DNA of 5,224 bases from Methanomicrobiales archaeon (GTDB taxonomy: Archaea > Halobacteriota > Methanomicrobia > Methanomicrobiales > JACTUA01), in the NCBI GenBank assembly GCA_028679035.1, contig JAJRCL010000003.1, positions 1 to 5,224 on the forward strand. The letters run 5' to 3'. Made by a program: the position numbers and the translations under genes. Under the pieces are notes generated by a model. That model saw only the letters and a list, made by a program, of their open reading frames with translations. It was not told the origin of the DNA and did not search any database. Within the stretch, counting starts at the first letter, position 1; the number at the start of each line of letters is the position of its first letter. This document shows, piece by piece, positions 1-4,417 of the stretch.

Positions 1-977
1 ATCCGCACTTCCCCCGAGAGCATGGAATAATTCTCCTGGATCACCTTGATCTTGCGGCTTACGCTCTCGCTCCACTGGCCACTGCGAAACACCTTCAGCG
101 CCGTTGCATAAACGCGGGCGTAATAGGCATCCTCCGTGACCTTGATCAGGTTGTTGACTTTTTCGATGATTTCCGATATCTCTGCAGAGGTCTCCATCTG
201 CCGGGCCATAATCGCGTGATACTGCCGTGTCCGTAAGAAGCGCAACTGCTGTTCAGCCTCCTCGATATCGTCGTACATCCGCTCCATCTGCCGGGTGAGC
301 TCACGGTCATAGTACCGCAGCTCCAGCACCTGCACGTTCGCGTACTCGATGAGATCCGTGAGATCGGTCGAGAGATCCGGGTTGCAGAGGAGCGCAGAGT
401 CCCAGGAGATGATGGCGATATCCTCCGCCGTATAACTGAGGGAATTCCGGAGGATCTCCTCCCGCATCTGGGGAGAAATATCCGCCCGTTCACCGGCGAG
501 CAGGGGAACCGGGTCGATAGTGCTGTCCCGGCGGTCGGTCATGTAGACGGTGTAATCCTCAAAGAAACCGGGGTCTATCGCGAAGGAGCGGATGTGGGGG
601 CGGATGATATCCAGAAGCGTGGTGAGGTTCTGTTCGAAATAGCCGGACAGTCCAATTTGTCCGGAAAAGCAGAACGCGATATCTTCGAGGGTCCGGAAAT
701 CTCCCCCGGCGTTTTCATGGACCAGACAAAGACTGATCGCCCCGATGTCATAGACGCGGACAACAACATCAAACGCAAAGGACTTCCCCTCCCGCCCGAC
801 CGTGAGTGGTGGCATGCGGATCGTGAGCGGCGGGTCCTCGATGGTAATGGACTTTTGCTGTACCCGGAGAAAACTGGTCCGGGCGATGGTGTAGCTCTTC
901 GCCATCTCCCGCTCCAGCCAGTCGAGATCGATCTCCCGTCCGATATCAAAGATCCGGTAAAAACGCAGTGCGATCAC
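1..977 (-). CDS. Unrecognised helical protein, 3' end outside window
   Basis: An uninterrupted frame of 325 codons starts at a GTG (977-975) and is still open at the left edge, so the C-terminus is missing. The start is chosen because a perfect GGAGG (990-986) lies 8 nt upstream; codons use G/C at third positions like the other genes here. Residues 1-160 look like a mixed alpha/beta domain with hydrophobic strands around 68-86 (FAFDVVVRVYDIGAISLCLV). Residues about 205-325 are strongly helical and charged, probably coiled coil (LELRYYDRELTRQMERMYDD from 218; QENYSML near the end). No cysteine cluster, Walker motif or signal peptide is seen. The helical segment with YYARVY at 285-290 and a W-x5-SRKIKVIQENY stretch vaguely recalls RMD1/YagE (DUF155)-like proteins, whose membrane helix would then lie just outside the window; this is a guess from memory. 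Function unknown. The frame itself is secure. Confidence 0.85.
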   Translation of the reverse strand, partial: MIALRFYRIFDIGREIDLDWLEREMAKSYTIARTSFLRVQQKSITIEDPPLTIRMPPLTVGREGKSFAFDVVVRVYDIGAISLCLVHENAGGDFRTLEDIAFCFSGQIGLSGYFEQNLTTLLDIIRPHIRSFAIDPGFFEDYTVYMTDRRDSTIDPVPLLAGERADISPQMREEILRNSLSYTAEDIAIISWDSALLCNPDLSTDLTDLIEYANVQVLELRYYDRELTRQMERMYDDIEEAEQQLRFLRTRQYHAIMARQMETSAEISEIIEKVNNLIKVTEDAYYARVYATALKVFRSGQWSESVSRKIKVIQENYSMLSGEVR

Positions 978-1036
978 GGATCACTCCTCCGGCCCCCGGT
1001 GTGCGTGTGCTATGGTGTGATTCCGGTGTTCCTGCC

Positions 1037-1070
1037 TTAAACGTGTCGTTTCCTCATAAAAACAGTTTGC
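1037..1070 (-). promoter_or_regulatory. Possible promoter of the 977 gene
   Basis: On the minus strand a purine-containing GCAAACTG (1070-1063) is followed by TTTTTATGA (1062-1054), which resembles an archaeal BRE plus TATA box. It would place a transcript start near 1032 and give a leader of about 55 nt before the GTG at 977. A second weaker box, TTTAAG, lies at 1042-1037. The 978-1175 gap otherwise holds a perfect palindrome TCTCCGGAGA (1091-1100) and a 10-nt direct repeat CCGTTCCGGG (1075-1084 and 1152-1161), neither of clear meaning. Confidence 0.35.
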
Positions 1071-1175
1071 CACACCGTTCCGGGCATCCCTCTCCGGAGA
1101 CCATGGCAGGAATTCCCGAAACTCCGTGCGACCGCCGCGAAGGTGATCTATCCGTTCCGGGTTTTTTCGAAGAAA

Positions 1176-1322
1176 TTATCCCTTACTTCTGCGTCCCCGC
1201 CGGCTGCAGTAATGACAATCGTAGATGATTCTCGGGTTGAACGTTTCAAATTCTGTGCCGCAGATAGGGCATTTTCTTCGATAGATTTTGTGATAGGACC
1301 GTCTATTGCTCTCAGCTAGCAT
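1176..1322 (-). CDS. 48-residue zinc-ribbon protein
   Basis: A 48-codon frame runs from ATG (1322-1320) to TAA (1178-1176). The ribosome-binding site AGGTGA, an exact match to the archaeal anti-SD, ends 3 nt before the ATG, a short but usable spacing. The protein has two CxxC knuckles, CPIC at residues 18-21 and CHYC at 36-39, separated by 14 residues, which is the layout of a single zinc ribbon binding one Zn(II) through four cysteines. The flanks are very basic: an Arg/Lys-rich N-terminal arm (residues 7-17) and the tail SRRGRRSKG. A basic zinc ribbon of this size suggests nucleic-acid or ribosome binding, but that is inference. It sits alone between the 1323-1635 gap and the gene starting at 977, on the same strand, with 198 nt before the latter. 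Exact family not recognised; it is judged real from the paired CxxC motifs plus the SD. Confidence 0.8.
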   Translation of the reverse strand: MLAESNRRSYHKIYRRKCPICGTEFETFNPRIIYDCHYCSRRGRRSKG

Positions 1323-1635
1323 GTTTCACCTGGTGTATGTCAATGATATGGTTTGCGCCATGGTAAACCCTTTCGTTGGGAAAAAAAGATCACCAGTTTC
1401 GATTTCGCTGGTATTCTTATCCATCCGGGAAATCGTTTCCCCCTCGAGAGAAGTACTGTACCTGACAGCCGGTAACCCCGATATTCGGAAAATAACCACT
1501 TCCGCTCACTCTACCGGCCAACCCATGTCCGGACTGTCCGAAAACATGCCGGCGACGCCGGGAGCGCGGGGAAAACGTTGCAACAGGAGCCTCACCACGT
1601 GTGTGAGAATGGGGGATTCCGTGGCCAGTCCGGCC
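1323..1635. other. Gene-free gap rich in hairpins
   Basis: No convincing coding frame was found on either strand. The stretch contains several short inverted repeats: CATGT/ACATG (1524-1528 with 1544-1548) enclosing CGGAC-t-GTCCG (1530-1540); directly next to it CCGGC-gac-GCCGG (1549-1561); CTCAC/GTGAG (1591-1595 with 1603-1607); and ACCAG/CTGGT (1392-1396 with 1408-1412) followed by a T7 tract on the minus strand. It lies downstream of the 73-residue gene and upstream of the zinc-ribbon gene, so it could be a structured 3' untranslated region, a small RNA, or simply spacer. No clear TATA box was found for an independent transcript. Confidence 0.4.
1381..1412 (-). terminator. Hairpin plus T7 terminator, minus strand
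   Basis: Read on the minus strand, a 5-bp stem ACCAG/CTGGT with an 11-nt loop (1412-1392) is followed after GATC by seven consecutive T residues (1387-1381). A T-run alone can end transcription in archaea, and the hairpin strengthens the reading. It would end transcripts arriving from the PPK2/73-residue unit, or a small RNA in the gap, before the zinc-ribbon gene begins at 1322. Confidence 0.55.
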
Positions 1636-1857
1636 TCACTTCAGCATGACAACTTTGCGGGTTGCCGGATCCAGGGCATAGGTCTTTGGATTTTCCAGGA
1701 GATCGAGGGCATTGATCTGCATGTCGATGAGCTCGTTGTACTGGAGTGAATCCCATTTCCGGTCATTCCCCTCTTTCCAGAAGACCACGATACCATTTTC
1801 CATTTTCTTGCTGCCGATAAGCGGGTGCATACCTTCCTTAAGGAATCGGGCCATCAT
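1636..1857 (-). CDS. 73-residue protein of unknown function downstream of PPK2
   Basis: The frame runs from ATG (1857-1855) to TGA, with GGTGA (1868-1864) 6 nt upstream as ribosome-binding site. An in-frame TGA directly upstream (1866-1864) rules out a longer form; a second ATG follows at codon 2. The protein is soluble, with no cysteine, signal peptide or membrane segment. A basic N-terminus (MMARFLKEGMHPLIGSKKME) is followed by a likely strand (GIVVFWKEG, residues 22-30), a helix (NELIDMQINALDLLEN, about 41-56) and a C-terminal strand (KVVMLK). I do not recognise the family. It lies 62 nt behind the PPK2 stop on the same strand with no T-run between them, so co-transcription is likely. The overlapping plus-strand frames are judged to be shadows. 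Confidence 0.7.
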   Translation of the reverse strand: MMARFLKEGMHPLIGSKKMENGIVVFWKEGNDRKWDSLQYNELIDMQINALDLLENPKTYALDPATRKVVMLK

Positions 1858-1919
1858 AAGTCTTCACCACATCCTTCGCGGCATCAACCGGTCAGGATCA
1901 CCCCTCCGGTAGGCCGGGA

Positions 1920-2861
1920 TCAGGACTTCTTCCCGCGTTTCTTCCTGACCTTCTGTACCGTGCCAGCGGTGTCCCCGTCGTCCTGTTCCATCTCTGCCTT
2001 TGCTGCGACCAATGCCTCTTTCTGTTGCTGAGTAACCTCCGGATACGTGAGGTGCAATCCGTCGAGAGTCTCATTGATGACGGAGACAACTGCAAGGCGG
2101 GTGAACCATTTGTGATCAGCGGGGATAATGTACCATGGGGCATAGGGAGTGCTCGTCGTACTGAGCATCGCATCGAATGCATGCCTGTAATCGTCCCAGT
2201 GATCCCGCTCCCGGATATCGGCAGCCGCAAATTTCCAGTTTTTGTCCGGCTCTTCCATCCGCTCGAGGAAGCGTTTCTTCTGCTCCTCCTTTGAAATATT
2301 CAGGAAAAATTTCAGGACAATGATACCATTATCGACTAAGTATTGTTCAAAATTATTGATCTCCTGGAACCTGCGGGTCCAGATATTCTGGTCCTTTAGT
2401 TTTGGGGGCAGTCCCTGTCGCTCGAGATATTCGGGGTGTACACGGACAACAAGGACTTCTTCATAATAGGAGCGATTAAAAATCCCGATATTTCCCCGGC
2501 GGGGAAGGGCCATGCAGGTCCTCCAGAGATAGTCGTGGTCGAGTTCTTCCGCACCTGGGACCTTGAAACTGGTCACCTGAACACCTTGGGGGTTTACTCC
2601 CGCCATGACATGCTTGATGGTACTGTCCTTTCCGGCCGCATCCAGGCCCTGGAATATAATCAGCAGGCCATACGTATTCCGGGCATACAACCGGTCCTGC
2701 TGTTGTGCAAGCAGCTGGATACCTTCCGCGGTCGCTTCCTCCGCATCCTCCTTTGCTATGAAATGGCCAACGAATCCAGGATTGTAATCGTTCCGGAGAT
2801 CGATCTCTGTACCGGGTGGTACCCTGAATACATCGAGAAATTTTTTGATCGGTGCTGCCAT
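1920..2861 (-). CDS. PPK2-family polyphosphate:nucleotide phosphotransferase
   Basis: A 313-residue cytosolic P-loop kinase that transfers phosphate between polyphosphate and nucleotides, in this subgroup usually making ADP/ATP from AMP/ADP. Seen in order: a short N-terminal region (1-60); Walker A GLDAAGKDS at 72-80 preceded by LLIIFQ; the second catalytic signature IGIFNRSYYEEV at 125-136 followed by LVVRVHPE; a lid region with KKRFLERMEEPDKNWKF (195-211); RDHWDDY (219-225); and TSTPYAPWYIIPADHKWF near 236-253. The last block matches what I remember of class III PPK2 proteins such as that of Meiothermus. The tail from about 280 is charged and ends in a Lys/Arg-rich RKKRGKKS. The frame stays open upstream to a GTG at 3068, but those 69 codons lie in the structured leader and do not resemble the family, so MAAPIKKF (ATG 2861-2859) is preferred; an ATG at 2885 is the alternative. 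No strong SD precedes either ATG, so a short-leader or leaderless transcript is possible. The 73-residue gene follows. Confidence 0.92.
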   Translation of the reverse strand: MAAPIKKFLDVFRVPPGTEIDLRNDYNPGFVGHFIAKEDAEEATAEGIQLLAQQQDRLYARNTYGLLIIFQGLDAAGKDSTIKHVMAGVNPQGVQVTSFKVPGAEELDHDYLWRTCMALPRRGNIGIFNRSYYEEVLVVRVHPEYLERQGLPPKLKDQNIWTRRFQEINNFEQYLVDNGIIVLKFFLNISKEEQKKRFLERMEEPDKNWKFAAADIRERDHWDDYRHAFDAMLSTTSTPYAPWYIIPADHKWFTRLAVVSVINETLDGLHLTYPEVTQQQKEALVAAKAEMEQDDGDTAGTVQKVRKKRGKKS

Positions 2862-2895
2862 GTAAATAACCCCGGGTATATCCATCGATCTGGTA

Positions 2896-2910
2896 TTGAA
2901 TGATATGTCC
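2896..2910 (-). promoter_or_regulatory. Possible TATA box for PPK2
   Basis: The minus strand carries ACATATCATT (2908-2899) just downstream of the two leader hairpins. If it is the TATA box, transcription would begin near 2879, about 18 nt before the ATG at 2861, and both hairpins would lie outside the transcript as DNA elements. If transcription starts further upstream, they are part of the mRNA leader. The sequence alone does not decide this. Confidence 0.3.
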
Positions 2911-2912
2911 CC

Positions 2913-2941
2913 GGACTGATTCCCTGCCCGGGCAGCAGTCC
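2913..2941. repeat. Inverted repeat with 12-bp perfect palindrome
   Basis: GGACTG (2913-2918) and CAGTCC (2936-2941) form an outer 6-bp stem around the perfect 12-bp palindrome CTGCCCGGGCAG (2924-2935). It lies 52-80 bp upstream of the PPK2 ATG and 12 bp from the next hairpin. It could be an operator dyad or an RNA stem-loop in a PPK2 leader. Confidence 0.6.
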
Positions 2942-2953
2942 TTTGGGGTTGTC

Positions 2954-2989
2954 GTATTCCCATCCCGTTTCGGACCGGATGGGAAATAC
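2954..2989. repeat. Strong hairpin in the PPK2 upstream region
   Basis: TTCCCATCC (2957-2965) and GGATGGGAA (2977-2985) form a perfect 9-bp inverted repeat with an 11-nt loop, extended by GTA (2954-2956) pairing with TAC (2987-2989) across one bulged A. No T-run follows on the minus strand, so it is not an ordinary terminator; on the plus strand it is followed by CTTCAAGG, again without a T-run. Regulatory or RNA-structural use is inferred. Confidence 0.65.
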
Positions 2990-3063
2990 CTTCAAGGGGG
3001 GCTGCTCTGGATGAACCTGCATCTGAAATTTCACTCACTCCCTTGTGAGACGGCTGCAATCCC

Positions 3064-3093
3064 CACACGTGTCGGATATCCGCTCACATGTGA
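3064..3093. promoter_or_regulatory. Three consecutive palindromes, candidate operator
   Basis: Three perfect palindromes follow each other: ACACGTGT (3065-3072), CGGATATCCG (3073-3082) and TCACATGTGA (3084-3093). The outer two also pair with each other imperfectly (3064-3071 with 3085-3092, one mismatch) around the middle one, giving a dyad of about 29 bp centred on 3078. It lies about 45 bp upstream of the TATA box of the plus-strand gene at 3173, a position suited to an activator or repressor. It is about 200 bp from the PPK2 start. Confidence 0.5.
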
Positions 3094-3120
3094 ATTATCC
3101 AGGTCTCACAGGAACCCACA

Positions 3121-3129
3121 TTTTTAATA
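3121..3129 (+). promoter_or_regulatory. TATA box of the EFR1 gene
   Basis: TTTTTAATA stands out in GC-rich surroundings and predicts a transcript start near 3150, about 23 nt ahead of the ATG at 3173. AAGGAG (3148-3153) would then sit at the extreme 5' end of the mRNA, 19 nt from the ATG, which is too far for a normal SD; only the weak GGGAT (3164-3168) is at a usual distance. Confidence 0.5.
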
Positions 3130-3172
3130 CCGGCACCAATACCCTGTAAGGAGCAAATCCATCGGGATATTC

Positions 3173-3952
3173 ATGAACACAACACTCCTCTATTTCACCG
3201 GCACCGGTAATTCCCTGGTTGTGGCAAAGGACCTTGCCGCTGCGCTGGGAAATGCACCCCGTATTCAGATTGCGAAAAAGAACTGGGAGAAAATCACCGG
3301 AACCACCTGGTCCGGAACAGTCGGCATCATTTTCCCGGTCTATTTTGGCGGTCTCCCCCATATGGTGGAACGGCTGGCGGAACAGCTGCAGGTCGAAGCG
3401 GGTACCTATGTCTTCGCCGTCGCGACCTATGGCGGCATGCCCGGTGTCGCCTTCGAGCAGCTGAAAGAAATCCTTGCCCGACGCTCCATTCCCCTTCCTG
3501 CCGTTTTCGGGGTCCTGATGCCCGGCAACTACCAGGTGATGTACCCGCCCCGGTCCATCCAGCAGCAGGAGGACCAGTTCTCCCGCGAGAAGGAGATTAT
3601 CAAAGCAATTGCAAAGCTGGTCTCCAATCGTGCCGAAGTGCTGCGTCCCCGTCCCGGTTTTCTCACCCGCGTCATTTCCCCCCTCTTTTACCGCTCGCTC
3701 CACCCGGCAACACGGGACCGCCATTTCCGTGCAACCGATACTTGCAACGGCTGTGGCCTCTGTGTCCGTATCTGCCCGGCCCGCAACCTCACCCTGCAGG
3801 ACAACCGGCCGGTATGGAACCACCAGTGCGAGTTCTGCCTCGCCTGCCTGCAGTGGTGCCCGGTCCAGGCAATCCAGTACGAGAAAAAGACGGTCAGACG
3901 CGGGCGCTACCACCACCCCGAGGTCCGAGTCGAGGAACTGTACCAGGACTGA
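3173..3952 (+). CDS. EFR1-type protein: flavodoxin domain plus two [4Fe-4S] clusters
   Basis: A 259-residue protein that joins an N-terminal flavodoxin-like FMN domain to a C-terminal bacterial-type 2[4Fe-4S] ferredoxin domain, the layout of the EFR1 family of electron carriers in anaerobes. The FMN phosphate loop is FTGTGNS (8-14); further flavodoxin landmarks are FPVYFGGLP (54-62), ATYGGMPG (84-91) and LMPGNY (115-120). The cluster motifs are CNGCGLCVRICP (191-202) and CEFCLACLQWCP (219-230), each with the CxxCxxCxxxCP spacing, so all eight ligands are present. No signal peptide or membrane segment: cytosolic. It probably passes electrons from ferredoxin or a reductase to an unknown acceptor. 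The start at MNTTLLYFTGTGNS is the normal family N-terminus, and no in-frame alternative start lies close upstream. It is the only clear plus-strand gene here, divergent from PPK2 and convergent with the 42-residue gene. A 319-codon antisense frame over it is a shadow. Confidence 0.93.
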   Translation: MNTTLLYFTGTGNSLVVAKDLAAALGNAPRIQIAKKNWEKITGTTWSGTVGIIFPVYFGGLPHMVERLAEQLQVEAGTYVFAVATYGGMPGVAFEQLKEILARRSIPLPAVFGVLMPGNYQVMYPPRSIQQQEDQFSREKEIIKAIAKLVSNRAEVLRPRPGFLTRVISPLFYRSLHPATRDRHFRATDTCNGCGLCVRICPARNLTLQDNRPVWNHQCEFCLACLQWCPVQAIQYEKKTVRRGRYHHPEVRVEELYQD

Positions 3953-3954
3953 AC

Positions 3955-3985
3955 GTTTTTCCGTTGGCCAAATTCTCTGTTTTTG
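3955..3985 (+). terminator. T-rich stretch after the EFR1 gene
   Basis: Two T5 runs (ACGTTTTTCC just after the TGA, and CTGTTTTTGA near 3980) follow the stop codon. Short T tracts are sufficient for many archaeal terminators, so these may be first-choice stops ahead of the hairpin at 4034-4080. Confidence 0.4.
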
Positions 3986-4033
3986 ATAAACGAATACCGG
4001 GTAAGAATCCGGTGCGTGGGGAAAAGTACTGGG

Positions 4034-4080
4034 GAGAACCCTGGCCGGGCTCATTTTGCCACCGGCAGGGTCTCTTTTAT
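4034..4080. terminator. Shared intrinsic-type terminator between convergent genes
   Basis: ACCCTG-g-CCGG (4038-4048) pairs with CCGG-CAGGGT (4062-4071), 10 bp with one bulged G and a 13-nt loop; GAG (4034-4036) can extend it against CTC (4072-4074) across a bulged A. On the plus strand TCTCTTTTAT follows. On the minus strand the hairpin starts 16-19 nt after the stop of the 42-residue gene and is followed by TTCTCCCC. It is well placed to end transcription from both sides. A weaker stem ACCGG/CCGGT lies at 3996-4013. Confidence 0.65.
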
Positions 4081-4089
4081 GCTTGTGGT

Positions 4090-4218
4090 TTAGAACAGTT
4101 TCTTTTTCAGTTTCGCTTCTGCTTCCTTTGCCCCTTCTTTTACCTTAGCTCCTTCGGCGACCATTTTTTCTTCTGCCTTTTTGGTTTTCTCCTTCGCTTT
4201 TTTCATAATGTCTTCCAT
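4090..4218 (-). CDS. 42-residue Lys/Glu/Ala-rich helical protein (LEA-like)
   Basis: The frame runs from ATG (4218-4216) to TAA (4092-4090) and is preceded by an ideal SD, GGAGGTG (4232-4226), 7 nt from the ATG. The product begins MEDIMKKAKEKTKKAEEK and ends KEAEAKLKKKLF; 14 of 42 residues are Lys, 8 Glu and 7 Ala, with no Cys, Trp, Pro or His. It should be one long charged helix. From Ala8 three loose 11-residue units can be laid out (8-18, 19-29, 30-40), similar in texture to group 3 LEA repeats, with an internal AEGAK...KEGAK echo. Role unknown: protein protection, a coiled-coil partner and nucleic-acid binding are all possible. It has its own promoter and a terminator at 4034-4080. The SD, promoter and composition make it a secure small gene. 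Confidence 0.82.
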   Translation of the reverse strand: MEDIMKKAKEKTKKAEEKMVAEGAKVKEGAKEAEAKLKKKLF

Positions 4219-4235
4219 GTTCAAACACCTCCGCA

Positions 4236-4260
4236 CGCACCATAGAAAACCTATGGCGCG
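4236..4260 (-). promoter_or_regulatory. 5' leader hairpin of the 42-residue gene
   Basis: CCATAG (4240-4245) and CTATGG (4251-4256) form a 6-bp stem with loop AAAAC, extended by CGC/GCG (4236-4238 with 4258-4260) across one A-C mismatch. Given the TATA box at 4279-4288, transcription should start near 4259, so the hairpin would be the very first element of the mRNA and end just before the SD (4232-4226). Confidence 0.5.
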
Positions 4261-4278
4261 GCATCATAACCAGTAATC

Positions 4279-4296
4279 AAATATATGCTTTGTCCC
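4279..4296 (-). promoter_or_regulatory. TATA/BRE promoter of the 42-residue gene
   Basis: Minus strand: ACAAAG followed by CATATATTTG, a clear BRE-like plus TATA box, the best promoter match in the window. The box centre at about 4284 predicts a start near 4259 and a leader of about 40 nt with an SD at its end. Confidence 0.65.
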
Positions 4297-4340
4297 TTCC
4301 GAAAGATCCGGATCTCCCCATCTGCCCCCCTTTCGAAAGA
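4295..4340. promoter_or_regulatory. Palindrome and direct repeats upstream of the TATA box
   Basis: A perfect 12-bp palindrome AGATCCGGATCT (4304-4315) lies about 25 bp upstream of the TATA centre. Two copies of a 12-mer, CCTTCCGAAAGA (4295-4306) and CCTTTCGAAAGA (4329-4340), differ at one base and are 34 bp apart, close to three helical turns. The arrangement fits regulator-binding sites for the 42-residue gene; no regulator is visible here. Confidence 0.4.
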
Positions 4341-4384
4341 AAATGTCACCAGGTCGTTCAACCGTGTCAAAGAGGAGCTGTTCA

Positions 4385-4396
4385 GGATAAAAAGGA
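4385..4396 (-). terminator. T-rich terminator after aqpM
   Basis: About 25 nt beyond the aqpM stop the minus strand has TCCTCCTTTTTATCC with a T5 run and no stable hairpin, in keeping with an archaeal T-tract terminator. Confidence 0.4.
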
Positions 4397-4417
4397 GGAT
4401 GTTGTAAAGAATCTCCC

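Larger units (their letters stand above)
4251..4417 (-). pseudogene. Start-less open frame, possible gene remnant
   Basis: Directly after the aquaporin stop, one minus-strand frame stays open to a TAG at 4253-4251 and reads plausibly as protein: EILYNILLFILNSSSLTRLN, then DLVTFSFERGADGEIRIF, RKGQSIYLITGYDAAP. About 58% of its third positions are G/C, nearer to the neighbouring genes than the alternative frame. There is no ATG; only TTG or GTG (near 4375-4355) without a good SD. The strand-turn-strand texture at the end (EIRIFRKGQSIYLITG) suggests the tail of a small beta domain. It may be a decayed gene truncated at its 5' end, or chance; the promoter of the 42-residue gene lies inside it. 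Confidence 0.2.

Noticed and set aside
594..1040. 148-codon plus-strand frame over the left-edge gene
   Set aside because: The minus-strand GTG frame has an SD, runs the whole length and has coding-like codon use; the plus frame has none of these.
1306..1749. 147-codon plus frame in the 1323-1635 gap
   Set aside because: No SD, mixed composition, and it overlaps two better-supported minus-strand small genes.
1864..1884. Six-codon upstream frame (MPRRMW) whose TGA lies in the SD of the 73-residue gene
   Set aside because: GGAGG at 1907-1903 is too far from this ATG, and a frame this short arises easily by chance; it could act in coupling, but nothing supports that.
2436..2903. 155-codon plus frame antisense to PPK2
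   Set aside because: It is the complement of conserved PPK2 motifs, including Walker A, and has no independent signals.
642..2918. Recurring CCGGACTG / GGACTGTCCG motifs (near 642, 1528, 1626, 2911)
   Set aside because: Only a handful of short GC-rich matches with varying orientation and context; not enough to call a repeat family or shared operator.
2756..3034. 92-codon minus frame starting at a GTG upstream of PPK2
   Set aside because: It reads fairly smoothly at first but overlaps the PPK2 N-terminus by more than 100 nt out of frame and has no recognised domain; the hairpins explain the region better.
2862..3068. N-terminal extension of PPK2 to the GTG at 3068
   Set aside because: The 69 extra residues are low in family-like content, cross two strong hairpins, and the remaining 313 residues already match the usual PPK2 length.
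3095..4054. 319-codon minus-strand open frame opposite the EFR1 gene
   Set aside because: It mirrors a securely identified gene in GC-rich DNA, has no recognisable domain, and its reading is a by-product of the sense codon bias.
3742..4245. 167-codon plus frame from the ferredoxin region through the 42-residue gene
   Set aside because: It runs through the cluster-binding codons out of frame, through a terminator and antisense to the 42-residue gene; its Phe-rich tail is just the complement of Lys/Glu codons.
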